The notes under the pieces: generated by a model | What the model was told of the DNA's origin: nothing | Databases searched by the model: none | The model's input: only the letters and a program-made list of their open reading frames with translations | In this document: one piece after another, positions 17,974 to 27,499 of the stretch | How positions within the stretch are numbered: position 1 is the first letter of the stretch | Layout: every line of letters starts with the position of its first letter | Source: Candidatus Bacteroides merdavium | GTDB lineage: Bacteria; Bacteroidota; Bacteroidia; Bacteroidales; Bacteroidaceae | Length of the DNA stretch: 64,000 bases | Assembly: GCA_019116805.1 (NCBI GenBank) | Contig: DXAV01000089.1 | Span: 46,292-110,291 of the forward strand | Direction of reading: 5' to 3' | Translations under genes and position numbers: made by a program

Positions 17974-18134
17974 AATCTCACCAAAGGACCCTGTATTATC
18001 ATTGACATACAGCATATTATCAGAAATAAGATAGAAAATTACATTATTCACAGAATGACAAAATTCTTAAATCGAAGCATTTACCATCTTGATGCGCTCT
18101 TGAATCTAATAGTAAATTCTTCTTACATCGTAAT

Positions 18135-18185
18135 AAAAACAAAAACCGAACCATTGAGCACATGCTCCCTGCAAAAGTGCGGTTC
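18135..18185 (-). terminator. Possible terminator after the hybrid sensor gene
   Basis: On the minus strand, GAACCGCAC pairs with GTGC and GGTTC across a bulged loop, followed by a T-rich tail. It begins 7 bp after the sensor stop. The stem is interrupted, so the call is moderate. Confidence 0.5.
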
Positions 18186-18191
18186 AAGAAA

Positions 18192-21100
18192 TCAATTCTG
18201 TTTTTTTCTTCTTGCTTCCTTATATTCTGTCGGCGTCATCCCCATCTTCTGCTTGAAACACTTGCTGAAGTAACGGGGATCATTGATGCCAACCATGTAC
18301 GCAATCTGAGTCATGGAAAACTCACCTGTTTCTATGAGCTGAACAGCACGATTAATACGCACTTCCTTGATAAATTCTACAGGAGCCAGACCTGTAAGCG
18401 TTTTCAGTTTCTTGAAGAAAACCGAACGGCTCACTGCCATGTGCTGTACCAAGTCGTCGACGATCAAGTCACCGTTATCCATGTTCTTCTCCATCAGCTC
18501 CATCAGCTTATCCATAAACTTACGATCATTGGGCGACATGTCAGGAACCTTCTCCTCTTCGTGCACTTCTTCCACCGACATCATGCTTCCGGCATTCATC
18601 AACTGTCCACGATACAGCTCCTGAAGTTTCTGCCTGCGAAGCAGGATATTCTTCACACGAGCTTTCAGATAAGTGGCACTGAAAGGTTTCGTAATATAAT
18701 CATCGGCACCATACTCCAAGCCCTCCAATTTACTTTCTATAGCCGTCTTGGCTGTAAGCAGGATCATTGGAATATGGCTGGTAGTCATTTCACTACGCAA
18801 TTCCTTCATCATCTCAAGACCGTCTTTCTCGGGCATCATGACATCGCTAATGATAATATCCGGCACCAGATTCAAAGCCTTGTCAAAGCCCTCTACCCCA
18901 TTCGCAGCTTCCACAACCCGATAATCGGATGCAAAAATGCTGCGAAGGAACAAACGCAATTCCGCATTGTCTTCAACCAGCAGCATCAGACTCTTTACCG
19001 ACGACAGATCTCCCTCTTCAGGATGTAGCTCTTCATGCGAAGCTTGGGATTCTGACATTGTAACCGATGGAGAATCTACTCCAGATACGTTCAGATCACT
19101 CTGCAAAATCTCTACTGTTTCGTCATAATGCTCCCTTCCTTTCAGAAAATCAACTCGGAAGCAACTGCCTTCGCCCAGCTTACTATCTACAGAAATGCTT
19201 GCTTTGTGCATCTCCACCAGCTCGCGTACCAAGGACAAGCCGATACCCGAACTGGATTGGTTAAACAGATTGGTATCCACCAGATTTTCAAAACGGACAA
19301 ACAAAGATTTCTTTTTGTTTTCTGCAATTCCTATACCCTGATCCTGAACGCCAACAGACACTGTCTGTTCATTCTCACGCACAAACACCGTAATCATCTT
19401 ACCCTCAGGCGTATATTTAAAGGCATTTGAAAGAAGATTATAAACAATCTTCTCGTATTTATCGATGTCAACCCACAAATAAATATTGTTCCTTTCTGTT
19501 TCGAACAAGAAATCAATGTGATGTTCCTCGGCCAATGCCTCGAAATTCTCCATTATCTTATGCGTAAAGGCCACCACCTCAACGCACTGTACCCGTAATT
19601 TCATCTTCTTATTCTGAATTTTACGGAAGTCCAATATCTGATTGATTAACCGTAGCATACGGTTGGAGTTCCGCTCGACTACCATCAATTGTTCTCTGGC
19701 ATCAGCAGGCAAAGCGGTATTTTCCAATACATATTCCAGCGGACCAGATATCAACGTCAACGGAGTGCGCAACTCGTGCGAAATATCAGTGAAGAAACGC
19801 AGCTTCATATTCGTCAATTGCTGTTCCATCACCACCTTATGTTTCAGACGATAAATTGTAAACAAAATATAGACCGCCGTCACTATAATCAACAGGAAAA
19901 AGAATACATACAAAAAATAGGCGAAAGGAGTTTCCCAAAAAGAAGGAAGTACCTCAATGTCAAGCGAACGCATGTTGTCCGTCCAAACACCGTCAGCATT
20001 TGTGGAACGTACCTTGAATACATAATGCCCTTTAGGTAGGTTGGTATAAGTGGCCATTCGCTGTTTCCCCACATAGTTCCAGTTTTTTTCAAAACCATCC
20101 AACATATAAGCATACTGAATATCAGAAGGCTGAGTATAGTCAAGAGCCGCATACTGGATGGAAAAGATGTTCTCCCGATGCGAAAACTGCAGTTCATCCA
20201 TATCATCCACAGTCCGTTCCAAGATGGGGTTCGAACCTGGTTTGACAATCTCATTAGCCAATAGGAGCTGTGAGAAGACTATCGGGGGAACATATACACT
20301 TTTTTGGATAGAGTCTGGATTAAAATAAAGAATACCATGATTAGTTCCGAACAACATATTCCCGCTGACGGAATAGGTGGAAGCCGCTTCACTGAAACGA
20401 AGACTGAACCGGTTGTGTTTCTTTTGGAAATTCTCAAAACGTTCAAGTTCAGGAATAAAGCGACTCAAGCCATTCTCTGTGCTAATCCACAACTGACCTT
20501 TCGTATCCTCTTGAATAGAAAGAAGAATGTCAGAAGGCAAACCATCTCGTACCGTATAAACCTTGAATTTCACCTCTCCACTCTTCTCGTTCATCTCAAC
20601 CAGTTTATTCAGTCCTCCTCCGAAAGTTGCAACATACAGCTCACCATTACGAGTTGGCTTTATCCAATGAATATCATTATTGCTCAACGCATGGACATTC
20701 TCGGGAGCACGTAAATAATGATGGAACTTAGCATCCTCTGGTTTGCCGAAGTCCTCATGCACCATCAAAAGTCCTGTCGTCGTCCCAATCCAAATATGTC
20801 CCTTTTCATCGCCCACAATGTAACGAACTTTGCTACAATATTTGATAGGAAAACCTTTCAGAGCATTGCGATGACTAATGAAAATTTCTTTTCCTTCTTC
20901 ATTCTTCACCAGATAACTGATGCCATTAGCAAAAGTAGCTACCCATATCCGGCCTAGCTTATCCTCATACACACAATACACGTTGTCATCGGAAAGGCTG
21001 TACACGTCATCAGAACTATAACGGTAACGAGTCAACTTATAGCGTAATTTCCCTGGCAGAGGTTCAGCCTTTACCAGTCCTGCCCCCTTCGTAGCCAACC

Positions 21101-22652
21101 ACAAATTGTTCCGACTGTCCTGCATGATAAAATACACATTACCAAACAGAGGCTTGCCGCTACGTGAAACGGTTCCCGCCTCTGTCAGATAACCAATTTC
21201 CGTACTATCTTTTCCATAGACACGAAGCATGCCGTCTTTCAGACCGACCCACACATGGCCCTCTTTGTCCTCACAAAGCGCTCGAACTTCGTTACTCAAC
21301 GATTCATAGGAATAGTTGACGGGCAACTTCAATCGGAAATGTTCCGTACGGAAAGTGACCTTTTCCAATCCTTTGGAGTGGGTACAAAGCCACAGATTGC
21401 CCTGACGGTCGGAATAAGCAGAATGTATCTTATTGGAAAAACGCCATTTTTCGCCCGTCATGCTATTATAGAATGGGCGCAAGCAATTACTCTTTCTATC
21501 AAAATAAGAAAAGCCTCCTCCATAAGGATGTACCCACAATGTACCCAAAATATCTTCATGGATGTGAAAGGCCGGACGCGAACGATCTGTATAAGTAGGT
21601 TCAGCATACATTTTCTCACATTTCACTTGCCTAGTGTCAGGATTAAAATGAGCTACCTCACCCACCACAAATTGCTCAAACCAAATTTCCTCCGAAGCAT
21701 CCTTATACACATCCACAATTGGAGCACGAGGCAACAAAGAAGCAGGGTAATGCTCCAACTTCTCCGAATGAATATCATAAATAAAAAAACCGTCTGTAGC
21801 AGTAGCAATCAAGACTTCAGACCGACTTTGCAAATATTTGATACCACAAACGGCTGAAGAGGCAGGCAACTGTAAAGGAACAAAATTCTGATCTTTCTTC
21901 AGATAGCACCAAACATATCCGTTATTCGAACCGAAGAACAAGGTTTCTCCACAATCTTCCATCACATAAAACTCCTGCTTATGCTCCGATGCTTCCTTAT
22001 CAGAAAAAGCTTTTTCGAAGAATACGGTAGGAAGTGACTTGTCCGGAGAGAAATATGCCAAACCATTGTTACTCAGCACCCATTCCTTTCCTCCTGATTC
22101 ATAAACATCAAAGACAGTCGAAACTGGCAACACCTCAGAGTCACCTGCATACCACACGTAGTCCATGTTATAATCAATCGAATCGGTCGTTACACGGATA
22201 GCCCCTTCGCCTTTGGTCAACAGCCAGACAACACCGCTTGGAAGTACCTTAATGGAAGTGATAACCGCCATGCTGCCAGGCTTTCCTTTAGCGGGGATAC
22301 GTTCGAATGTCTCTGTACGCGGATCGAAACGAAATGCACGCTCATCGTAAGCCTGCAACCAGATGAAACCATATTTATCCAGGTGCATTTCGTCCACCCG
22401 ATTGCTCGTCAGCTCTATTTGATTGTCCTGCCGCGCCTTGAAGGTTCTGAACGTGTAACCATCAAACTTATTGATACCATTCCATGTAGAAAACCACATA
22501 TTCCCTTTATCATCCTGCAAAATATCCATCACTGTATTTTCTGACAATCCGTCTTCCGATGAATAATGGGTAAAAGAACCTTCGGGCTGTGCCTTCAAAT
22601 GGGAAACACCTAGCAGTATAATAACAACAAAATATCGAAATATATTCTTCAT
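18192..22652 (-). CDS. Hybrid two-component system sensor/regulator (HTCS)
   Basis: One-protein signalling system of 1,486 residues that senses a pectic oligosaccharide in the periplasm and activates the locus. In order: a signal peptide; two seven-bladed Reg_prop propellers with repeated DxxGxxWxxT blades; a Y_Y_Y domain (about residues 800-890); a transmembrane helix near 905-930; a histidine kinase with phospho-His in DISHELRTPLTL (about 955) and ATPase boxes QDQGIGIAE and SSGIGLSLV; a receiver with phospho-Asp in IISDVMMPEKDG (about 1,268) and KPF; and an AraC-type HTH (MTQIAYMVGINDPRYFSKCF). I use ATG 22652 because a -7 box lies 18 bp upstream; the open frame continues to 22745 but would overlap the divergent gene. 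Confidence 0.96.
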   Translation of the reverse strand: MKNIFRYFVVIILLGVSHLKAQPEGSFTHYSSEDGLSENTVMDILQDDKGNMWFSTWNGINKFDGYTFRTFKARQDNQIELTSNRVDEMHLDKYGFIWLQAYDERAFRFDPRTETFERIPAKGKPGSMAVITSIKVLPSGVVWLLTKGEGAIRVTTDSIDYNMDYVWYAGDSEVLPVSTVFDVYESGGKEWVLSNNGLAYFSPDKSLPTVFFEKAFSDKEASEHKQEFYVMEDCGETLFFGSNNGYVWCYLKKDQNFVPLQLPASSAVCGIKYLQSRSEVLIATATDGFFIYDIHSEKLEHYPASLLPRAPIVDVYKDASEEIWFEQFVVGEVAHFNPDTRQVKCEKMYAEPTYTDRSRPAFHIHEDILGTLWVHPYGGGFSYFDRKSNCLRPFYNSMTGEKWRFSNKIHSAYSDRQGNLWLCTHSKGLEKVTFRTEHFRLKLPVNYSYESLSNEVRALCEDKEGHVWVGLKDGMLRVYGKDSTEIGYLTEAGTVSRSGKPLFGNVYFIMQDSRNNLWLATKGAGLVKAEPLPGKLRYKLTRYRYSSDDVYSLSDDNVYCVYEDKLGRIWVATFANGISYLVKNEEGKEIFISHRNALKGFPIKYCSKVRYIVGDEKGHIWIGTTTGLLMVHEDFGKPEDAKFHHYLRAPENVHALSNNDIHWIKPTRNGELYVATFGGGLNKLVEMNEKSGEVKFKVYTVRDGLPSDILLSIQEDTKGQLWISTENGLSRFIPELERFENFQKKHNRFSLRFSEAASTYSVSGNMLFGTNHGILYFNPDSIQKSVYVPPIVFSQLLLANEIVKPGSNPILERTVDDMDELQFSHRENIFSIQYAALDYTQPSDIQYAYMLDGFEKNWNYVGKQRMATYTNLPKGHYVFKVRSTNADGVWTDNMRSLDIEVLPSFWETPFAYFLYVFFFLLIIVTAVYILFTIYRLKHKVVMEQQLTNMKLRFFTDISHELRTPLTLISGPLEYVLENTALPADAREQLMVVERNSNRMLRLINQILDFRKIQNKKMKLRVQCVEVVAFTHKIMENFEALAEEHHIDFLFETERNNIYLWVDIDKYEKIVYNLLSNAFKYTPEGKMITVFVRENEQTVSVGVQDQGIGIAENKKKSLFVRFENLVDTNLFNQSSSGIGLSLVRELVEMHKASISVDSKLGEGSCFRVDFLKGREHYDETVEILQSDLNVSGVDSPSVTMSESQASHEELHPEEGDLSSVKSLMLLVEDNAELRLFLRSIFASDYRVVEAANGVEGFDKALNLVPDIIISDVMMPEKDGLEMMKELRSEMTTSHIPMILLTAKTAIESKLEGLEYGADDYITKPFSATYLKARVKNILLRRQKLQELYRGQLMNAGSMMSVEEVHEEEKVPDMSPNDRKFMDKLMELMEKNMDNGDLIVDDLVQHMAVSRSVFFKKLKTLTGLAPVEFIKEVRINRAVQLIETGEFSMTQIAYMVGINDPRYFSKCFKQKMGMTPTEYKEARRKKQN

Positions 22653-22670
22653 AGCTATCTTATAATGCTG

Positions 22671-22678
22671 CAAATATA
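22671..22678 (-). promoter_or_regulatory. -7 box for the HTCS gene
   Basis: Minus-strand TATATTTG (TAnnTTTG), 18 bp before the ATG, implying a very short leader. Confidence 0.7.
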
Positions 22679-22700
22679 GGAAAATCGCTGAAAAAACCTT

Positions 22701-22708
22701 TATATTTG
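22701..22708 (+). promoter_or_regulatory. -7 box for the acetylesterase-like gene
   Basis: Plus-strand TATATTTG, 28 bp before the ATG at 22737. It faces away from the HTCS -7 box, with 22 bp between the two boxes, so the two promoters share regulatory DNA. Confidence 0.7.
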
Positions 22709-22736
22709 TACGTAATTCTGTTACCATTACAAAATC

Positions 22737-23897
22737 ATGAAACATATTATCTCCTTCTTGTTACTGAAGCTCCTTGCAAACACTTTGAGCGTTGCTGCCC
22801 AGACAGACAGCATCTCTTATGAAATTGTCAACAACATGCCGGTCTTTTATCAGCAAATGAAACAAGAACTCACCTATCCCCTGGCATGGGGCAAGTCAAC
22901 GGAGAAGGACTTCGATCTGTGGAAAGCGCAGGCCCGCGAGAAGCTGGCTGAATGTATGCAAAACATCCAGCCTGCCCCTAAAGCATATGCCATGGAGGTG
23001 ACTGACCGCGAACAGCACGAAGGCTACGAAACCCGCAAGATACAATTCAATCTCTCCAAATGGAGCCGCGTACCCGCCTATCTGCTTGTCCCTGAAGGGG
23101 AAGGACCTTTTCCCGCCATCGTCCTGCTGCACGACCATGGTGCCCACTTCTCCATCGGAAAAGAAAAGATGGTCCGCCCCTTCCACGTCGCACCCGAAGT
23201 CCTGGAGGACGCCGACCAATGGGCCAAGCAATGCTACGACGGACAGTATGTGGGTGACTACCTGGCCCGACATGGCTATGTCGTGCTGGCCGTAGATGCA
23301 CTGTTTTGGGGAGAACGCGGGCGCAAGGAAGGAATAAGCTACGACGGGCAGCAGGCACTGGCGTCCAATTTCCTACAAATGGGCACTTCGTGGGGTGCCT
23401 TCATCAACGTGGACGACGTGCGAAGCGCCGAGTTCCTGGCCTCCCTGCCCTTTGTGGACAAAGAGCGTGTGGGCTGTCTGGGCTTCTCGATGGGCGCCTA
23501 CCGTTCGTGGATGCTGGCTGCCCTGACCGACGTTGTCCGCGCATCGGCCTCTGTCTGTTGGATGAACACCACCGAATATCTCATGACCTTGACCAACAAC
23601 CAGAATAAAGGCGGTTCGGCCTACGCCATGCTGATACCTGGCCTGCGCTGCTATCTGGACTATCCGCACGTGGCCAGTATAGCCTGTCCCAAGCCGACCC
23701 TCTTCTTCAACGGTACACGAGACAAGCTTTTTCCGACAGAGGGGGTGGAAGACGCTTATCGGGACATGAGGGCGGTATGGGAGAGCCAAGGGGCATCCGA
23801 CCGACTCGTGACGAAGCTATGGGACGAAAAACATTTCTTCAACAGAGAAATGCAGAAGGAAACGTTAGAGTTCTTCAACCGATGGCTGAAGCCATAA
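22737..23897 (+). CDS. Exported alpha/beta hydrolase, probable carbohydrate acetylesterase
   Basis: 386-residue protein with a signal peptide (ending VAAQ) and a dienelactone-hydrolase/acetyl-esterase-type fold. Nucleophile Ser is in GCLGFSMGAY (about residue 248), Asp is in FNGTRDKLFP, and His is in DEKHFFN near the C-terminus, giving a complete triad. The long N-terminal segment with PAYLLVPEGEGPFPAIVLLHDHG is typical of Abhydrolase_7/CE7-like proteins in polysaccharide loci. Together with the CE8 and CE12 modules it would deacetylate or otherwise de-esterify pectin; the actual ester is inferred. It is divergent from the HTCS gene. Confidence 0.85.
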   Translation: MKHIISFLLLKLLANTLSVAAQTDSISYEIVNNMPVFYQQMKQELTYPLAWGKSTEKDFDLWKAQAREKLAECMQNIQPAPKAYAMEVTDREQHEGYETRKIQFNLSKWSRVPAYLLVPEGEGPFPAIVLLHDHGAHFSIGKEKMVRPFHVAPEVLEDADQWAKQCYDGQYVGDYLARHGYVVLAVDALFWGERGRKEGISYDGQQALASNFLQMGTSWGAFINVDDVRSAEFLASLPFVDKERVGCLGFSMGAYRSWMLAALTDVVRASASVCWMNTTEYLMTLTNNQNKGGSAYAMLIPGLRCYLDYPHVASIACPKPTLFFNGTRDKLFPTEGVEDAYRDMRAVWESQGASDRLVTKLWDEKHFFNREMQKETLEFFNRWLKP

Positions 23898-24120
23898 CTT
23901 TCAACATCGCAAACAAAATGACACATTGACATTTTGATTTCCTAATCGCCTGAGAATCGTTTCTTTCGCCCAAAAGGCAAGGACGATGGAAAAGAATGAA
24001 GTGCAGAGAGGCTTTTTCGCTTATGCACAGATAGATAGCAAAATATTTACAAATAAAATAGAAGAGCAGAAGTGGAAAATAGATGGCGACGGAAGCTCCA
24101 AAGCCATGTTTCCAGACGCA

Positions 24121-24156
24121 AAGAGGCACTTTACGGTCGTAAAGTGCCTCTTTTAA
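24121..24156. terminator. Bidirectional terminator
   Basis: Perfect 15-bp arms (AAGAGGCACTTTACG and its complement) with T-runs available on both strands. It separates the converging esterase and CE12-CE8 genes. Confidence 0.85.
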
Positions 24157-24171
24157 CCCGCAAAACAATGC

Positions 24172-24236
24172 TTTTTATCCCTGAAAACATACCTTTTTCC
24201 AACTGAGAACAGGCTTTTTTATCCCTGAAAACATAC
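24172..24236. repeat. 21-bp perfect direct repeat
   Basis: The same 21 bases, containing TATCCCTGAAAACATAC, occur at 24172-24192 and 24216-24236 (44-bp period), next to an AAAACAATGCTTTT element. Confidence 0.75.
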
Positions 24237-24396
24237 TCTCCGATGCCTGAAAGCCTACAATCGGAGGCTCCATCGGATTGTTTTGCCCGTTTTTCCCCTC
24301 CCTTTCTTCTTTTCAGAAAAAGGAACGGGCCAGCAAAAAGGCGTATTCCCTATCATTTTGGCAGCCTACAAAAGAAAATACGAACAACTTGCATTG

Positions 24397-26148
24397 TCAA
24401 CGTTTAATATCCAGCAAAGCATTCCCGTTCTTCATCGGGTTCCAACCATCCGTACCGGCCAGGACTTCTTCCATAGTATATCCTTCCAAATTGTGTAATT
24501 GATGCGAAAAAGAAGCTCGTGCTTTAGGATTGGCACCTGCGCCACGGCTTTGGTACTCGGCATAGAAAGCAGTCTTTTCGTTCTCCACATTTCCCCAGTT
24601 GTTCCACCCCGCTGGCATAATATGTCCGCCCAAATCACAACGAACAAATACGGCCTGCGCATACGGACGCCAAGGACGCGACAGATAGACACCGGTCACA
24701 CCCTCATCGGCCGTCAGACGACAATCGTAGAAGACGTAACCATATTTCTGCCCTTGGTCAGTAGAGGGAGCCGTAACGTAACCTTTGGTCTTGCTATGAA
24801 TATGGCAACGATTGAACACAGCCGTGGACCACCCGAAGATGAAGTCCACCGTCCCTTCGATATAGCAATCCTCGTAATACTGACGACATCCCTTCCCATA
24901 GGTGTAAAGCGTATCCTGCCAACCCAGGAAGCGACAGTGTTTGAAATAGGCGCGGTCGGCACTTACAAAACAGGCCACAGCCTGCCCCACAGGCCCCGAA
25001 GTATTCTCGAAAGTAAGATTCTCTGCATAGAAGTCGGGAGCATAGATGTAGCAGGATGCAGAACCCGACGTGCCCGTCTTCTCGCCGAAACAGTTCAGCT
25101 TGTCAGCATAGTCGTCATAAGAAAGTACGGATCCATCCTCACCTATCAGCGAGAGATTTATCTTGCTGGCGGGTATCACAATCTTCTCTTTATAGACACC
25201 CCGCTTGACAAGAATGGTGGTGCGAACGTTCTTGCGGAAATCAGGCACGGCATTGATAGCCTCCTGAACGGAGAAAAAGTCGCCCGAGCCATCCTTGGCC
25301 ACCACGAAGTCGTAGTGTCTGACGTAAGGTTTCAACGCGGGCACCACCTTGATTACTTCCTGCACGGCCAGCCAAGCCACGGTTGCAGCTCCACGGACGT
25401 TCAGGTGCGTGTTGTCCTCGCGTCCATCGGGCAAGGCAGGAACCGTATTGGGAGCCACCCAGACGAAGAGCTGCTTGGAAGTTTCGGGCCCCATTCGCTC
25501 CACCAGGTCGTGGGTGATGCGGTTCAAATCCACGAAAGGCACATCCAGTTCGCGAGCCACGTTGCGCGGCGAGTCCAGATAAGCCCCGTGGGTATCAATC
25601 AGTCGGGCACCCGCCTTCTCCTCCGCTTGGGGAGCATTAGGGTCAATGCCCTCACGGATATCGTCCTGAACGACAGCTTGCGCCACGGCATCAGCATTGG
25701 TCTTACCAAAGTTCCGACGGACAATAGAGTTGAACAGAACAGGGATAGCCCCTTTGGCACGGGCTTCTTCGACAAAACGTTTCAAGTTGGCATCGAAAGT
25801 CGTGCCAGGGTCAGTATGGCGTTTCTCGTCGGATTTCTCGTCGTTGTGGCCAAACTGGATGAACACGTAGTCTCCTTTCTTCAGCTTCTCCAGTACCTTG
25901 TCCCAACGGCCTTCGTCAATGAAACTCTTCGAACTGCGTCCGTTTACAGCATGGTTGTCTATCACAATATCCGCTGAAAAGTAACGGGAAAGCATCTGTC
26001 CCCATCCTCGTTCAGGGTTTCCACCTACGAGACTCTTATTTGCCATTGTAGAGTCACCGATAGTAAAGATAGTAATTACTCGTTTCTCCGACGTAAAGGC
26101 CGAAAGCATCAGAAGCAAACTCAATAAGATAGTCAGTTTAAATTTCAT
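24397..26148 (-). CDS. CE12-CE8 fusion: pectin/rhamnogalacturonan acetylesterase plus pectin methylesterase
   Basis: Exported 583-residue two-enzyme protein. Residues 25-270 are an SGNH/GDSL esterase of the CE12 type: block I GDSTMAN, block II VNGRSSKSF, block III GHND, and the catalytic Asp-His pair in DNTHLNVRG. Residues 280-575 are a CE8 beta-helix: GPVGQAVAC, catalytic Asp in GWQDTLYTYG, second Asp in TVDFIFGWS, and the binding Arg in LSRPWRPYA. Both active sites look complete, so one polypeptide could remove acetyl and methyl esters from the same chain. It follows the second CE8 gene by 44 bp in one operon. Confidence 0.93.
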   Translation of the reverse strand: MKFKLTILLSLLLMLSAFTSEKRVITIFTIGDSTMANKSLVGGNPERGWGQMLSRYFSADIVIDNHAVNGRSSKSFIDEGRWDKVLEKLKKGDYVFIQFGHNDEKSDEKRHTDPGTTFDANLKRFVEEARAKGAIPVLFNSIVRRNFGKTNADAVAQAVVQDDIREGIDPNAPQAEEKAGARLIDTHGAYLDSPRNVARELDVPFVDLNRITHDLVERMGPETSKQLFVWVAPNTVPALPDGREDNTHLNVRGAATVAWLAVQEVIKVVPALKPYVRHYDFVVAKDGSGDFFSVQEAINAVPDFRKNVRTTILVKRGVYKEKIVIPASKINLSLIGEDGSVLSYDDYADKLNCFGEKTGTSGSASCYIYAPDFYAENLTFENTSGPVGQAVACFVSADRAYFKHCRFLGWQDTLYTYGKGCRQYYEDCYIEGTVDFIFGWSTAVFNRCHIHSKTKGYVTAPSTDQGQKYGYVFYDCRLTADEGVTGVYLSRPWRPYAQAVFVRCDLGGHIMPAGWNNWGNVENEKTAFYAEYQSRGAGANPKARASFSHQLHNLEGYTMEEVLAGTDGWNPMKNGNALLDIKR

Positions 26149-26192
26149 ACGTTATGCAATCATTTATAAGTCATTCGTTTCTGGATGAAAGC

Positions 26193-27197
26193 TTATTGCA
26201 GCCGCTCTACATCGGGCTGCCAATCGCTACAAAGGCCAAAGACATACGTCCAATCGGCATAGCGGGCTGCTTCTTTGGATGTCAAAGTCCGTGCCCACTT
26301 CACACGTTCTGCCAATTTCGCCCCTTCGCCCTTATTGCCGTATTCAGCATAACGGACGGTCTTCTCGTTCTCGGCATTACGCCAATTGTCCCAACCTGCG
26401 GGGCAGATATGTTTCCCCATGTCGCAACCAATGAAGACCGTCGCCGCATAAGGTCGCCAGGGACGCCCTAAGTAAACCTTGTCAACTCCCTCGGCCGCCG
26501 TCAGTTTACAATCCTTGAAGACGTAGCCCACCGCTACATCGGCAGGAGTGGATGCAGCCGTAATATAGGAATTACGTTTACTATGGATGATACAACCCTC
26601 GAACAAAGCCGTCGAAGGACCAAAGATAAAGTCGGTTGTCCCCTCGATGTAACAGTTCAAGAAGCAGAGGCGTGTGCCTGCCACACCCGTATAAACAGTA
26701 TCTTGATTGCCTAAAAAGTGACAATTGATAAACACCAAACGGTCTCCTTCCGTATGAAGCGCCACTGCCTGTCCCAAAGGAGCCGCATTGTTCTCGATGG
26801 TCAGGTTGCGGAAGGTAAGGTTGTTACCCTCAACCTTCAGTGTATAGGTGCGGAAAGTTCCCATTTTATTGATATTGGCATGGTCGTCATAGGTGATGAT
26901 AGTACCTTCTGTACTCTCGCCCACAAAATCCACATTTTGCAACCACGACGGAACAATTACCTTCTCCTTATACACGCCGTCCTTGATGAGTACCGTTACC
27001 TTGTAGTCCATAAAAGCACGGATGCCCTCCATTGCTTCGATCAAGGTACGGTAGTCGCCCGTACCGTCGCGCGCCACTACAATTGTATCTTTCCATTGTT
27101 CTGCGGCCTGCAAAGAAACGCCTCCAAATCCGACGAAGACAGAAGCAAGCCATAAAATCCCCGAAACGATGAAACGGTAAATCAATTTTCTTTTCAT
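26193..27197 (-). CDS. CE8 pectin methylesterase
   Basis: Exported 334-residue pectinesterase that hydrolyses methyl esters of polygalacturonate, preparing it for GH28 or lyases. The single CE8 beta-helix shows GQAVALHTEGDR, catalytic Asp in GNQDTVYTG, catalytic Asp in TTDFIFGPST, and Arg in LGRPWRPYA. Start ATG 27197 gives a normal signal peptide (MKRKLIYRF, cleavage near LQAAEQ); the open frame extends to a TTG at 27212 without gain. First gene of a two-gene esterase operon with CE12-CE8. Confidence 0.94.
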   Translation of the reverse strand: MKRKLIYRFIVSGILWLASVFVGFGGVSLQAAEQWKDTIVVARDGTGDYRTLIEAMEGIRAFMDYKVTVLIKDGVYKEKVIVPSWLQNVDFVGESTEGTIITYDDHANINKMGTFRTYTLKVEGNNLTFRNLTIENNAAPLGQAVALHTEGDRLVFINCHFLGNQDTVYTGVAGTRLCFLNCYIEGTTDFIFGPSTALFEGCIIHSKRNSYITAASTPADVAVGYVFKDCKLTAAEGVDKVYLGRPWRPYAATVFIGCDMGKHICPAGWDNWRNAENEKTVRYAEYGNKGEGAKLAERVKWARTLTSKEAARYADWTYVFGLCSDWQPDVERLQ

Positions 27198-27244
27198 AAA
27201 AATGGTTGTCAAATTTGTATCTAGCCTTAATTTCTATTACGAAA

Positions 27245-27252
27245 CAAAAATA
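27245..27252 (-). promoter_or_regulatory. -7 box for the CE8/CE12-CE8 operon
   Basis: Minus-strand TATTTTTG (TAnnTTTG), 48 bp before the ATG at 27197. Confidence 0.55.
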
Positions 27253-27399
27253 CGCTTTTTACTTAGAAAACATGTGTATTTTTTCACTCCAGTTAGTGCA
27301 CTATTTGATTTTCGTGCACGAAAACGGAGTTTTTTGTGTACGTAAACGGCAAAAAAAATACAAAATTGTCCTTTTTTCCAAGTTTTAAAGGTTTTCTCT

Positions 27400-27429
27400 T
27401 TTGAATAATGAAGAAAAGAGCTAAATTTG
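27400..27429 (+). promoter_or_regulatory. Promoter for EIIC-kduI
   Basis: A -33 TTTG (27400-27403) and -7 TAAATTTG (27422-27429) are separated by 18 bp, close to the Bacteroidota optimum. This is the only convincing -33 element in the 302-bp divergent gap (27198-27499). Confidence 0.6.
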
Positions 27430-27499
27430 ACACCGATTTTTTTAGATATACCATTGTAAAACATAATTTTAATCATATCAAAAAAGAGAAGATTTAAGA

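Larger units (their letters stand above)
17461..18134. other. Large AT-rich intergenic gap between convergent genes
   Basis: About 670 bp without a convincing gene. The short open frames here (73 aa minus strand, 103 aa plus strand) lack family features and overlap repeats. The gap contains a cluster of direct repeats with a 14-bp palindrome (17586-17636) and a long imperfect inverted repeat (17679-17973), listed separately. Both flanking genes end here, so a promoter for them is not expected. Confidence 0.6.
23898..24396. other. Repeat-rich gap between convergent esterase genes
   Basis: Holds a strong bidirectional hairpin (24121-24152), one copy of the AAAACAATGCTTTT repeat (24162-24175) and a 21-bp direct repeat (24172-24236). 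No coding sequence is supported. Confidence 0.65.

Noticed and set aside
17962..18273. 103-residue plus-strand frame between the surface lipoprotein and the sensor
   Set aside because: It overlaps the sensor gene's 3' end, has no family features, and lies in AT-rich repeat sequence.
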